Part shown: piece by piece, positions 54,689 to 62,434 of the stretch | Layout of the letters: every line of letters begins with the position of its first letter | How positions within the stretch are numbered: the first letter of the stretch is position 1 | Origin: Paenibacillus camelliae | Lineage (GTDB): Bacteria; Bacillota; Bacilli; Paenibacillales; Paenibacillaceae | Assembly: GCF_023715345.1 (NCBI RefSeq) | Contig: NZ_JAMBNY010000017.1 | Coordinates: 22,461-86,460 of the forward strand | Length of the DNA stretch: 64,000 nucleotides | Direction of reading: 5' to 3' | Position numbers and translations under genes: made by a program | Notes under the pieces: model-generated | What the model saw: only the letters and a program-made list of their open reading frames with translations | Told to the model about the DNA's origin: nothing | Database searches by the model: none

Positions 54689-54758
54689 TTTGATATTGAT
54701 TATAGCTTAAATGAGGTGTACAGTATAGTCAATGACCAACAATTTTTTTGGAGGTATT

Positions 54759-55472
54759 ATGCAACCAATTAAAGTGGAAACGGAAAAAGGACATGAAATC
54801 GTGAAGCGCATGATCCTTTCACAAATAGAAGAAGGAACACTTCAGCCCGGCGAACGATTACCCTCTGTGGTTGATCTTGCCACGGCTTATGGCGTCGGAC
54901 GCTCGACCATTCGAGAAGCACTAAGTGCGCTTAAAGCAACAGGCTGGATAGATGTGAAGCATGGCGGGGGCACCTTTGTCAGCAAAACGCTGCCTACCTT
55001 GCAAGCAGATATGAAGGACCCATTTGCAGAAGCGGATGATCTAATAGAGTTGCTAGAGGTGCGCATCTGGTTAGAAAGCGGAGCCGCTGTTAGCGCGGCG
55101 GAGCGAAGAACGCCACAGGATCTTACTACACTTCAGCAAATTGTGCACAGGATGGAGCTTGCACTGCAGCAGGATGACACCGCGCTAAGCGAGCAAGCCG
55201 ATATCGACTTTCATCTTGCGATAGCAAATGCGTCACATAACCAACTGCTTAATTCGCTCATGAGCTCACTGTCCAGTAAGCTAACGGAGACAATCGGTAA
55301 GTCAAGACAGCTATGGTTTTTCGAGGACAAGTCTTCAGCGAGCCAGCTGCTTAAGGAGCATCAAATGATCTATGAGGCCATTGCTGAGCAGGATGGCGAA
55401 AGAGCAAGCCAGCTGATTACCGCTCATTTGCGCAAGGTTAGAATGGTATTGAAGCGAGGCAATGTAACTTAA
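54759..55472 (+). CDS. FadR/GntR family regulator of the glcDF genes
   Basis: 237 residues from ATG 54759 with GGAGG directly in front (the frame also opens at 54732 without an RBS). GntR winged helix (LPSVVDLATAYGVGRSTIREALSALKATGWIDVKHGGGTFV, read in parts) and a C-terminal FCD helical domain with metal-ligand-like LLEVRIWLESGAA, DIDFHLAIANASHN and LKEHQMIYEAI. LldR/GlcC-type proteins of this group respond to lactate or glycolate and control adjacent oxidase genes. Divergent arrangement supports this. Confidence 0.88.
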   Translation: MQPIKVETEKGHEIVKRMILSQIEEGTLQPGERLPSVVDLATAYGVGRSTIREALSALKATGWIDVKHGGGTFVSKTLPTLQADMKDPFAEADDLIELLEVRIWLESGAAVSAAERRTPQDLTTLQQIVHRMELALQQDDTALSEQADIDFHLAIANASHNQLLNSLMSSLSSKLTETIGKSRQLWFFEDKSSASQLLKEHQMIYEAIAEQDGERASQLITAHLRKVRMVLKRGNVT

Positions 55473-55537
55473 TATAGATTGATGTAATGCAGGAATTATG
55501 CCTGTTAGAGATTCGAGATGTTGTTGTTGACCAATAT

Positions 55538-55592
55538 AAAAATCACACTATAGTAGAGTAATAATAGAACCTAATACTATAGTGTGATTTTT
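55538..55592. terminator. Bidirectional intrinsic terminator
   Basis: AAAAATCACACTATAGTA and TACTATAGTGTGATTTTT form a perfect 18-bp stem with a 19-base loop; A and T runs flank both ends. It closes the regulator gene and isolates the toxin locus. Confidence 0.9.
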
Positions 55593-55639
55593 CACGTTTT
55601 TTAAGATGCACTTCAACTCTATTCGCCCAACATTTACCA

Positions 55640-55648
55640 TGTTATAAT
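55640..55648 (+). promoter_or_regulatory. Extended -10 promoter of the small toxin gene
   Basis: TGTTATAAT is a perfect extended -10; no good -35 is seen. It gives a leader of about 60 nt. The leader begins near GGGCGGTCGGCT (55675-55686), which can pair with AGCCTACCGCCC (55855-55866) in the 3' part of the message. Confidence 0.6.
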
Positions 55649-55714
55649 CAACATAGCAATAGACAAGCTTATATGGGCGGTCGGCTACCTCTCTACAGAA
55701 GGGAGGGATGCCTA

Positions 55715-55795
55715 ATGACAGTTTTTGAAGCACTGATGTTAATGTTTACCTTCGGTACACTTATCGTGTTGATACTGTCGTTCAAAGACAAATAG
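55715..55795 (+). CDS. Putative holin-like toxin, type I toxin-antitoxin
   Basis: A 26-residue hydrophobic peptide, MTVFEALMLMFTFGT then LIVLILSFKDK, with one membrane helix and a charged tail. This is the pattern of the short putative holin-like toxins (TxpA/BsrG-related type I toxins) common in Bacillales. GGGAGGG lies seven to eight bases before the ATG. It is too short for usual callers. The message can fold with its 5' end on its 3' end, and a probable antisense RNA overlaps its 3' end, as in known type I systems. Confidence 0.8.
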   Translation: MTVFEALMLMFTFGTLIVLILSFKDK

Positions 55796-55946
55796 GCCGC
55801 CCCTCAGGAAAGGAATGGCGGTCTACTTGATCTGCTTTTAATTAACCTGATATAAGCCTACCGCCCTTAAAAGCGGCTATTGCAACGGGAGTCGTGTTAC
55901 CAGCACGGCTCCTTATGCATTATACGCAAGTATAGCAAGTATTTAT
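55785..55946 (-). ncRNA. Probable antisense antitoxin RNA
   Basis: On the minus strand TTGATG (55976-55981), a 17-bp spacer and TACAAT (55953-55958) form a promoter pointing into the toxin's 3' end. The predicted RNA carries the hairpin GGAGCCGTG/CACGACTCC and ends at a CCGCC/GGCGG stem followed by T-rich sequence near 55785, overlapping the toxin stop. Boundaries are estimates. Together with the toxin it accounts for the gap between the regulator gene and rlmN. Confidence 0.45.
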
Positions 55947-56003
55947 ACTCATATTGTACCACGAGTGATTGCGCTCATCAATAAATTGTGATAACCGTTA
56001 GCT

Positions 56004-57068
56004 CTAGCCGTTAGATGCTTTATCAAGCTGCTTGCTGCGCAGCTGACCGCATGCCGCATCGATGTCAGTGCCATGCTCCAATCGAACGCTAACGCTAACC
56101 TTATGCTTCTTCAGCATATCGTAGAATGCACGAATGTCTTCCTGTGTGCTGCGCTGATACTGACTATGCTCGTCAACTGGATTATACGGAATCAGATTGA
56201 CATTCACCATAGCTTTACGCGACTCCAACAGCTCCGCTAGCTCGACAGCATGCTCAAGCTGATCATTAACTCCTCGAAGCAATATATATTCAATCGTCGC
56301 ACGGCGATTAGAATGCTCCAAGTAATAATCAATGGCAGGCATTAGCTTTTCAAGCGGATATGCTTTGTTGATCTTCATAATGCGCGAACGCAGCTCATTG
56401 TTAGGTGCGTGCAGCGAAATCGCAAGATTTACGCCGAGATCACTATCCGTAAAGTCTTTGAACTTGTTCACCAAACCGCTTGTTGATACGGTAATATGGC
56501 GCGGACCAATCGCAAGTCCCTGATGATCCTTCACCGTACGAATAAAGTTTGACATATGCTCAAAATTATCGAACGGCTCACCAATGCCCATCACGACGAT
56601 ATGGCTTACACGATCTCCATTGCCTTCCGCGTCAAGGAAAAACTGCACCTGCATTAGCTGCTCAGTGATTTCTCCACTCGTCAAATCACGACTTTTCGCA
56701 ATTAAGCCGCTCGCGCAAAAGCTGCATCCGATATTGCAGCCAACCTGAGTCGTCACACATACTGACAGACCAAACTTATGGCGCATAAGCACCGTCTCGA
56801 TCAGATTACCGTCCTTGAGCTGGAACAAAAACTTCACCGTTCCATCCTGAGATTGCTGGCGTGTATGCTCAGATAGTGTTTCTATAACAAAATGCTCATC
56901 TAATAGAGCAATCGTTGCAGCGTTAACCTCGGTCATATCACTGAAGCTGCGAACACGACTGCGATATAAATTGCGCCAAATGTGCACTGCACGCGAGCGT
57001 TTCTCGCCTTGCTCCTCTAGCCACTGAGATAGCTGCTCAAAGGTTAATCCATAAATTGATGACTTCAT
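56004..57068 (-). CDS. rlmN: 23S rRNA (adenine-2503-C2)-methyltransferase RlmN family
   Basis: 354 residues. Radical SAM cluster ligands Cys111, Cys115, Cys118 (CNIGCSFC), the GIGEPFDNF motif and the methyl-accepting/resolving Cys340 in DAACGQLR. The enzyme methylates A2503 of 23S rRNA (and possibly tRNA). It diverges somewhat from the main Bacillales RlmN and could be a second paralogue; Cfr is less likely because the GEPFDN segment is RlmN-like. GAGGA precedes the ATG. It appears monocistronic. Confidence 0.85.
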   Translation of the reverse strand: MKSSIYGLTFEQLSQWLEEQGEKRSRAVHIWRNLYRSRVRSFSDMTEVNAATIALLDEHFVIETLSEHTRQQSQDGTVKFLFQLKDGNLIETVLMRHKFGLSVCVTTQVGCNIGCSFCASGLIAKSRDLTSGEITEQLMQVQFFLDAEGNGDRVSHIVVMGIGEPFDNFEHMSNFIRTVKDHQGLAIGPRHITVSTSGLVNKFKDFTDSDLGVNLAISLHAPNNELRSRIMKINKAYPLEKLMPAIDYYLEHSNRRATIEYILLRGVNDQLEHAVELAELLESRKAMVNVNLIPYNPVDEHSQYQRSTQEDIRAFYDMLKKHKVSVSVRLEHGTDIDAACGQLRSKQLDKASNG

Positions 57069-57220
57069 ACTTTTCTATCCTCATTCCGCTCAGGAGTGTG
57101 GTCATAGCTGATCTACTGATCACAGACATACTGACATGACCTATTGACTCCAAAGCTTATAATATCCATTTTATATTCGCTCTCTATTTTCCCAAAATTA
57201 GCGCCACAATACAAGTAGCT

Positions 57221-58549
57221 TTATTGATCAGCCATCGGAATGTCGACTTCAATCGTATCTGACAAATAATTAGGGTAAGCTACGATAGGAAAACGAATCG
57301 GATTCGTATGGTCTTCGAGTACAAAACGATGCGTCGTTCGGAAAACCTCACCTGAACTAGCAGAGCTCGAACTAAAATTTACGGTTTCACCATTCGCATC
57401 AATACCCGTAGAGAATAGACTTGCTATATACTGTTCGTTGAGCCATTCTGCTCCAACGTAAATAAGTGAATCGTTATTAACCGACAATTGCCCTTCCATA
57501 TAAGGTGACTGATATAATACTTTCTGCTGTTCGAAATCAACCTCGATATAGTCTTGCCCCTTAGGCAATGCTTCAATCTCACCTAATCGCAACGTTAGCT
57601 TCTGTGGATCCCGGAAGTAATTACTTTCAATATAAAGCGAGTAGCCCTTCTCATCAAAGGTTCCCATTGAAATCACACCACCCGATGCAGCTCCCCACTG
57701 CTCACCATGCTCATCTATAAGCTCCAAGCTGCGAACACTAAGCAGCCTCATGCTATTGCTTTCATCCGCACGCAGCTTCAGCTCTGCCCGAAGCGGCGAG
57801 ATGTTCAGCTCATCAATCCAGATCTTCTGATCGTTGATAACAACCTCTTTGGCGATAGAATAGCTTTTCGTCTCAGCAATCGGTTGCTTCAGCTCGAATG
57901 GAATGGTCATAACCGTCTTATGCTCATCTGTAAATGTCAGTTCTAGCTCAAATTGCTTAGAGCTATAATCTAGCCCTCCCTCCCCATGGACTCTGATCTC
58001 ATCTTCAATGGCCAAATCACCATCTTGATGAAAAAAGGAATAGCTAAAACCAGTCCCCATCTCTTTCCCACCATGAAGTAAGCTAATCCCTCTTAGATCA
58101 ACACTATCTAACAATTCGGGATCATTTGCAGCAACTCGATAATAGATAATCATCCCGGACTCATCTGCAATGACGCCCTTTAACGTGAGCTCTAGACCAT
58201 TTTTTGTAACTGTCTGATCAATCACTTCATAATATTCATTGTCTACAATGTCCTGCATTCCTTTATCCTGATTGCCTGCAATTAGCTCCACTAGCTCCGC
58301 GACAACTGGAATGTTCGCTAACGAGCTTGCAAACACCGGTGAAACACGAATACCTATAATAAACGCGATCACAATGCTTGCTGCCATCGCACCACTAATG
58401 AGCCGCAGCTTTAATTTCCTAAGACGTAAGTCACGAGCTTCTTGCTCTGCTCTACGCTTCCCCTCTAATATAGCATGCTCAAGCTCTAGTTCTGGTACGG
58501 CAATCGTATCGAGTAAATTCATATATCGATCTTGTTTATACTCATCCAT
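57221..58549 (-). CDS. DUF4179 membrane protein, putative anti-sigma factor
   Basis: 442 residues. A charged cytoplasmic N-terminus of about 48 residues, one membrane helix (ISGAMAASIVIAFIIGIRV, about 50-68) and a large extracytoplasmic beta-rich region starting with the DUF4179 block (NEYYEVIDQTVTKNGLELTL). Such proteins are encoded directly after ECF-like sigma factors and act as their anti-sigma factors. Its ATG shares one base with the sigma stop (taATG), supporting a cognate pair. Confidence 0.83.
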   Translation of the reverse strand: MDEYKQDRYMNLLDTIAVPELELEHAILEGKRRAEQEARDLRLRKLKLRLISGAMAASIVIAFIIGIRVSPVFASSLANIPVVAELVELIAGNQDKGMQDIVDNEYYEVIDQTVTKNGLELTLKGVIADESGMIIYYRVAANDPELLDSVDLRGISLLHGGKEMGTGFSYSFFHQDGDLAIEDEIRVHGEGGLDYSSKQFELELTFTDEHKTVMTIPFELKQPIAETKSYSIAKEVVINDQKIWIDELNISPLRAELKLRADESNSMRLLSVRSLELIDEHGEQWGAASGGVISMGTFDEKGYSLYIESNYFRDPQKLTLRLGEIEALPKGQDYIEVDFEQQKVLYQSPYMEGQLSVNNDSLIYVGAEWLNEQYIASLFSTGIDANGETVNFSSSSASSGEVFRTTHRFVLEDHTNPIRFPIVAYPNYLSDTIEVDIPMADQ

Positions 58550-59058
58550 TATAGGCCCTCCTCTCTGAATAGATGTCTCAGCTTGCGCAAAGTATAATGC
58601 AGCTTCGATTTAACAGTGCCTTCCGGCAGCTTTAGCTGCTTGGCGATCGCTGCATTCGTTCGATCCTCAACATACTTCATATAAATCAGCTCACGCTGCT
58701 GTTCGTCTAATGCCGACAAGCTATCCAGCCACTCCACATCAAGCGGCTGCTCGTATGGAATTTGCTCATATCGCTCAACTTCACTTGGCAGCTCTCTTTT
58801 CTTTTTGCGCAGCATATCACGGCATATATTCATCATGATTCTCGTCAGCCACGTGCCAATGTAACGAGGCTCTTTTACGGTATGAATGCTACGAAAGCAG
58901 CGGTAGCTCAGTTCCTGCATCGCTTCAACCGCATCATGCTCATTTCGTAAATAGCTGTAAGCAATACGGTATAACGGCGATTTATAATGCTCCAGCAAGG
59001 CAATTACTGCTTCCTGATTCCCTTTGATCGCTGCACGGACCAACGGCTCCTCCAGCAT
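58549..59058 (-). CDS. ECF-type RNA polymerase sigma factor
   Basis: 169 residues from ATG 59058 (AGAGGTG six bases upstream; the GTG at 59067 is within the RBS). Region 2 (AYSYLRNEHDAVEAMQELSYRCF, YIGTWLTRIMMNICRDMLRKKK in parts) and region 4 (DEQQRELIYMKYVEDR, AIAKQLKLPEGTVKSKLHYTLRKLR) are clear; it is of the SigV/DUF4179-linked type. It is co-transcribed with its putative anti-sigma. The signal is unknown. Confidence 0.88.
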   Translation of the reverse strand: MLEEPLVRAAIKGNQEAVIALLEHYKSPLYRIAYSYLRNEHDAVEAMQELSYRCFRSIHTVKEPRYIGTWLTRIMMNICRDMLRKKKRELPSEVERYEQIPYEQPLDVEWLDSLSALDEQQRELIYMKYVEDRTNAAIAKQLKLPEGTVKSKLHYTLRKLRHLFREEGL

Positions 59059-59135
59059 GCTCTTCACCTCTTTCTACACATTAGACACGCGAGAACAGTA
59101 TTTCGTTCAAATCTTAGAAAATAAATATACAAAAT

Positions 59136-59166
59136 AAAAACGGCAATCCATAAAGATCACCGTTTC
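59136..59166 (-). terminator. Intrinsic terminator after the DinB-like gene
   Basis: On the minus strand AAACGGTGAT pairs with ATTGCCGTTT with one mismatch, followed by T-rich sequence. Confidence 0.75.
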
Positions 59167-59181
59167 ATTCTATCACTTTTA

Positions 59182-59631
59182 TTAGGCATGCTTTTGAATT
59201 AATGAAATTTGCCCTGCATGAATTCCTGAATGATATATAAGCTGAACAATGGCATCAAGCGGAGTGAAGATGCCACGAGGTGTTTTTACCTCCTTGTTCC
59301 ATTCTTCCGCAGACATAGATAATATGGCATCTTTCACTGTCGCATGAGATGCTTTAAGGAGATCGATATGCTCCTGCAAATTCAGGAACTCAACCTTTGC
59401 ATGTGCGGGTCCACGCAGCGTATAATAAGTAAGCTCTTCTGGCTTAGACTTGCCGAATACCCACTCTGCGTAAACATATTCCACCTCTGCGCTATGTCGA
59501 AGCATATATCCAATCGTTGCTGGTCCGATGGCCAAGCTTAATGCATCCTCTGGGAGTCCACTGACCATATTGTGGAACCGAGACTGAGCCATATCCCACA
59601 TTGCCACGATGGTTTTCGTATCCATGATCAT
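59182..59631 (-). CDS. DinB-like metal-dependent four-helix protein
   Basis: 149 residues. The three histidines of DinB/YfiT-type four-helix bundles are visible in LRHSAEVEYVYAEW and LIYHSGIHAGQISL. Family members are often thiol-dependent (bacillithiol) transferases or have no known role. GGAGGG lies six bases before ATG 59631. It follows the HugZ-like gene by 11 bp and is likely co-transcribed with it, hence possibly under Fur control. Confidence 0.8.
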   Translation of the reverse strand: MIMDTKTIVAMWDMAQSRFHNMVSGLPEDALSLAIGPATIGYMLRHSAEVEYVYAEWVFGKSKPEELTYYTLRGPAHAKVEFLNLQEHIDLLKASHATVKDAILSMSAEEWNKEVKTPRGIFTPLDAIVQLIYHSGIHAGQISLIQKHA

Positions 59632-59642
59632 CTAGACCCTCC

Positions 59643-60167
59643 TTAACGATTCGCTTGTTTAGCCCCTGCACCATGAGCATCACGATTCACATGTTCAAAA
59701 TAATCACCTGTGAAATCAACATCGAACGCTTGGCCAAAGCCTACGACATAACGACCTGTCGTCAACGTCAGCTCAAACAATGAGAAGTCTAGCTTTCGCA
59801 GCATATTAAAGGTAGGAGCACCAAACTTCTCTTCGAATTTTGAAAACACCTGCTCATAGCCACTATTACCGACGTTAATGGCTGTTCCTTTAAACCGAGC
59901 GCGTTCCCTTGCAAATATGTTTTTTGTCGTTGCTTCATCTGCTGCGAGCATGACATCAACCGCGCGGTTTGCTTCAAGATTGCGATAATGCTCGGCCATT
60001 TGACTTAAGTAAACATATACTTTGCCATTATGCTCGACGTAGGGAGCATACGATAAAAACGGTGTGCCATCCAAACTAATCGTGCTTAAAAACAGAGACT
60101 TCATACTGCCTATTAGCTGCTTATAGTTATGCTTAAGTGCCGCTGCATCTACTGACTTCACATTCAT
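59643..60167 (-). CDS. HugZ-like heme-utilisation/pyridoxamine-phosphate-oxidase-fold protein
   Basis: 174 residues from ATG 60167 (AAAGGAG eight bases upstream; the frame opens at GTG 60176). The split-barrel pattern (SLFLSTISLDGTPFLSYAPY, VYVYLSQMAEHYRNLEAN, FKGTAINV) and the C-terminal YVVGFGQAFDVD resemble HugZ-type heme oxygenases of the FMN-binding split-barrel superfamily. A Fur box 100 bp upstream supports a role in iron or heme acquisition. Substrate binding is not provable here. Confidence 0.82.
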   Translation of the reverse strand: MNVKSVDAAALKHNYKQLIGSMKSLFLSTISLDGTPFLSYAPYVEHNGKVYVYLSQMAEHYRNLEANRAVDVMLAADEATTKNIFARERARFKGTAINVGNSGYEQVFSKFEEKFGAPTFNMLRKLDFSLFELTLTTGRYVVGFGQAFDVDFTGDYFEHVNRDAHGAGAKQANR

Positions 60168-60266
60168 TTCTTTCACTCCTTTACATGTTCATGTTATGTA
60201 CAACGTATATATGACATTTTTGACTTATGTACTGCTAGCTGAAACCTATACCTTCTAACGAAGAGG

Positions 60267-60289
60267 TAATTGATAATTGTTATCAATTA
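60267..60289. promoter_or_regulatory. Fur box upstream of the hugZ-like gene
   Basis: TGATAATTGTTATCA (60271-60285) matches the Bacillus Fur core TGATAATNATTATCA at all but one position, within a 10-3-10 inverted repeat. It predicts iron repression of the HugZ-like/DinB-like pair. Confidence 0.75.
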
Positions 60290-60307
60290 ATATGTATGCA
60301 GTTTTAT

Positions 60308-60386
60308 AAAAAAAAGACTTTATTATTTAGCTGACTTAATCCCTGACATTGTGCAATGATCAAGGGTTTTCGCTAATAATAAAGTC
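60308..60386 (-). terminator. Intrinsic terminator of the HNH gene
   Basis: On the minus strand GACTTTATTATTAGC pairs with GCTAAATAATAAAGTC around an inner CCCTTGATCATTG/CAATGTCAGGG hairpin and is followed by eight T. It starts inside the stop codon of the HNH gene. Confidence 0.85.
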
Positions 60387-61047
60387 ATGTTGGAGAATGT
60401 TCCTTCTGATGATTAAGTAAATATTGCATAAACTGCTCGGGTGTTAAATTTCCCTTTTGCTGATTACACGTTAAACACGCACAAACGCAATTCACGGGCG
60501 TTGTATGCCCACCCTTGGCACGTGGTACGAGGTGATCAATCGTATCGCCATACTCTCCGCAGTAATGACAAGTATGATGATCACGAGCTAGTATAAATCT
60601 TCGAAATTCCTTACTACTATAGATCATACGTATCGTGTATGGATTAATAATGACGGCTGCGCCTTCCTTAACAAGCAGCTTTGCCTGTGCAGGATCGACC
60701 TCTTGAATCCAACGGCGCCCAGTATCTGACCGTCCGCGCATCCGAACTACCCCGCGCCACGTTGGGCGCAAATCATCAGCATGAAGCCCATTACTATCTG
60801 GCTGCCGATGATAGAGCAGCGGCTGCCGTTTCTTTCGATTCCAGCGCGCTCTGCTAGGAGTAAGCTGCAATGCTAATGACCATTTAGACTCATCAATATA
60901 CTGTCCAGCTGAGGTTCCTGCTTGTCTGCATTGCTTGCATGTTCCACGACGACTGTCTGGTCGCTCGCGTCTGCCAGTTCTGCGCAGAAAATCATGGAGC
61001 GGCTTTTCTTGTCCGCAGCTTATACAATACTTCGTCTTTACCTCCAC
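60385..61047 (-). CDS. HNH endonuclease domain protein with N-terminal zinc ribbon
   Basis: 220 residues from GTG 61047. An N-terminal CISCGQEKP...CKQCR zinc ribbon, a basic middle region and a C-terminal HNH fold with CHYCGEYGDTIDHLVPRAKGGHTTPVNCVCACLTCNQQKGN (read in parts; zinc cysteines, catalytic DH and the N-terminal C-C pair). The frame runs to 61098, but TATAAT of a promoter lies inside that extension (TATGCTATAATC), so translation must start later; AAGGAAG/GTAGGG precede GTG 61047. No phage or intein context; role unknown, perhaps defence or housekeeping. Confidence 0.8.
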   Translation of the reverse strand: MEVKTKYCISCGQEKPLHDFLRRTGRRERPDSRRGTCKQCRQAGTSAGQYIDESKWSLALQLTPSRARWNRKKRQPLLYHRQPDSNGLHADDLRPTWRGVVRMRGRSDTGRRWIQEVDPAQAKLLVKEGAAVIINPYTIRMIYSSKEFRRFILARDHHTCHYCGEYGDTIDHLVPRAKGGHTTPVNCVCACLTCNQQKGNLTPEQFMQYLLNHQKEHSPT

Positions 61048-61151
61048 GATACACCCTACTTCCTTCCGTCCGTATAGTACTTCGATTATAGCATACAATA
61101 AGACTCATGTTGAATGCCTGGGTTTATCACAGTAAGGTTAATATCATCAGG

Positions 61152-61194
61152 TGTGACAAAAGTCACTTTCTATCTGAGCACAGTTTATTATAGT
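61152..61194 (+). promoter_or_regulatory. FNR-type site and promoter of the doxX gene
   Basis: TGTGACAAAAGTCACT (61152-61167) fits TGTGA-N6-TCACA/T. TATAGT at 61189-61194 serves as -10, putting the start near 61201 and the FNR site centre at about -41.5, the class II activation position. Confidence 0.55.
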
Positions 61195-61232
61195 ATTTAT
61201 GGTAATGGTCACCAACTACTAGGAGGTAAATT

Positions 61233-61784
61233 ATGTCTAATAAAATTATTCACATTCCAGAAAATCCCGTATCGCGCTTTCTATTTACTAGCACGCAAGC
61301 TGCTTGGTTTTGGTTAGTCGTACGGCTTTATGTAGGTTATACGTGGTTAACAGCCGGTTGGAAGAAGGTTAATAGTGATGCTTGGACAGGTGAAAATGCA
61401 GGGGTCGCTGTTAAAGGCTTCATGCAAGGTGCGCTTGCAAAGGCAGAGGAAGGGAAAGACGTATCGTCATGGTATGCGGCATTCCTAGAAAACTTCGTCA
61501 TTCCAAATGCGAAAGCTTTCTCTTATGTCGTCGCTTTCGGTGAAGTACTTGTTGGCTTAGGCTTGATTTTAGGTCTACTAACAGGTATTGCCGCTTTCGC
61601 TGGTGGTTTGATGAACGTCAGCTTCCTGTTTGCAGGTACAGTAAGCTCCAATCCTCTACTGTTCATCCTTGCAACGTGGCTTGTGCTTGCATGGAAAAAT
61701 GCAGGCTGGTATGGACTTGACCGCTGGGCACTGCCATTGCTAGGCACACCGTGGTCACGGAAGAAAACTTCGACCTATGAATAA
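61233..61784 (+). CDS. DoxX/DoxD family membrane protein
   Basis: 183 residues with four membrane helices (about 24-46, 85-100, 103-128, 132-152). FLFTSTQAAWFWLVVRLYVGYTW and AFGEVLVGLGLILGLLTGIAA match DoxX/DoxD-type proteins related to the small subunit of thiosulfate:quinone oxidoreductase. The function in firmicutes is not settled, but a redox role is likely. GGAGG precedes the ATG. The FNR-type site suggests induction under oxygen limitation. Confidence 0.83.
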   Translation: MSNKIIHIPENPVSRFLFTSTQAAWFWLVVRLYVGYTWLTAGWKKVNSDAWTGENAGVAVKGFMQGALAKAEEGKDVSSWYAAFLENFVIPNAKAFSYVVAFGEVLVGLGLILGLLTGIAAFAGGLMNVSFLFAGTVSSNPLLFILATWLVLAWKNAGWYGLDRWALPLLGTPWSRKKTSTYE

Positions 61785-61816
61785 CAAACGATAAAAATAG
61801 AAGCTACATCAACTAT

Positions 61817-61858
61817 AGAATCTCAACTCCACTTACTGGGGAAGAGATTCTTTTTTTT
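61817..61858 (+). terminator. Intrinsic terminator after doxX
   Basis: AGAATCTC pairs with GAGATTCT, followed by eight T. The remaining 170 bp up to the next gene are AT-rich without recognisable features. Confidence 0.8.
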
Positions 61859-62025
61859 ATTACTGCAATATTACTTTTTATATCCTTCCAGTTGTATAAT
61901 TGCGATAACTCAATGTTTTGATGTTATTTACATTGGGATTAATTTCGGTTAGTTAGTAAAAGAGATGTTTTCCAAATGCATTAGTAGTGTTCTTATTTGA
62001 AATAGCTGAGAATGGGTGAATATCA

Positions 62026-62304
62026 TTGCATAGGTATATGTTCTCGACAACAAAAAAAGCAGAAAAATACATCGATCAGATTGTACACCAACTGGTAATA
62101 TTATTTAATGTCTCACATCAAGAAGCAATTGGTCGCGTCAATAGACATTGGACAAATTGCGAGCATATTGATGATGAAAGCATGATTTATCATATGCTTC
62201 CTGATGAGTGGGCACATGAAGTATATTATGGAAGTGATTCAATGTGGTGGGGCAAAGATAAGAGTGCTTTAAGCCCTCTACCATATGAAGATGATATAAA
62301 ATAG
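62026..62304 (+). CDS. Small hypothetical protein
   Basis: 92 residues from TTG 62026 (ATG 62038 is an alternative). Soluble, acidic C-terminus, with RVNRHWTNCEHIDDESMIYH and LPDEWAHEVYYGSDSMWW as distinctive aromatic stretches. I do not recognise the family. The RBS is weak (GGGTGA). Codon use and composition are like neighbouring genes, and a hairpin terminator follows 60 bp after the stop, which supports a real gene. Confidence 0.6.
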   Translation: MHRYMFSTTKKAEKYIDQIVHQLVILFNVSHQEAIGRVNRHWTNCEHIDDESMIYHMLPDEWAHEVYYGSDSMWWGKDKSALSPLPYEDDIK

Positions 62305-62364
62305 CTAAGTATGGATGTTCACTATAATAACATTCGAGAATATAATTCCTTCTCCAACGGACAA

Positions 62365-62402
62365 AACCTCGAATTCCACGTTATGTTGCGGAATTCGAGG
62401 TT
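62365..62402. terminator. Hairpin between convergent genes
   Basis: AACCTCGAATTCC and GGAATTCGAGGTT form a perfect 13-bp stem; the T-run is best on the minus strand (TTTTG), where it ends the aguB transcript. Confidence 0.78.
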
Positions 62403-62434
62403 CTACTGTTATCTTACACATATTATTTCCCAAA

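Noticed and set aside
56004..57068. Cfr-type resistance methyltransferase
   Set aside because: The GEPFDNF motif and overall sequence fit RlmN better; there is no resistance context.
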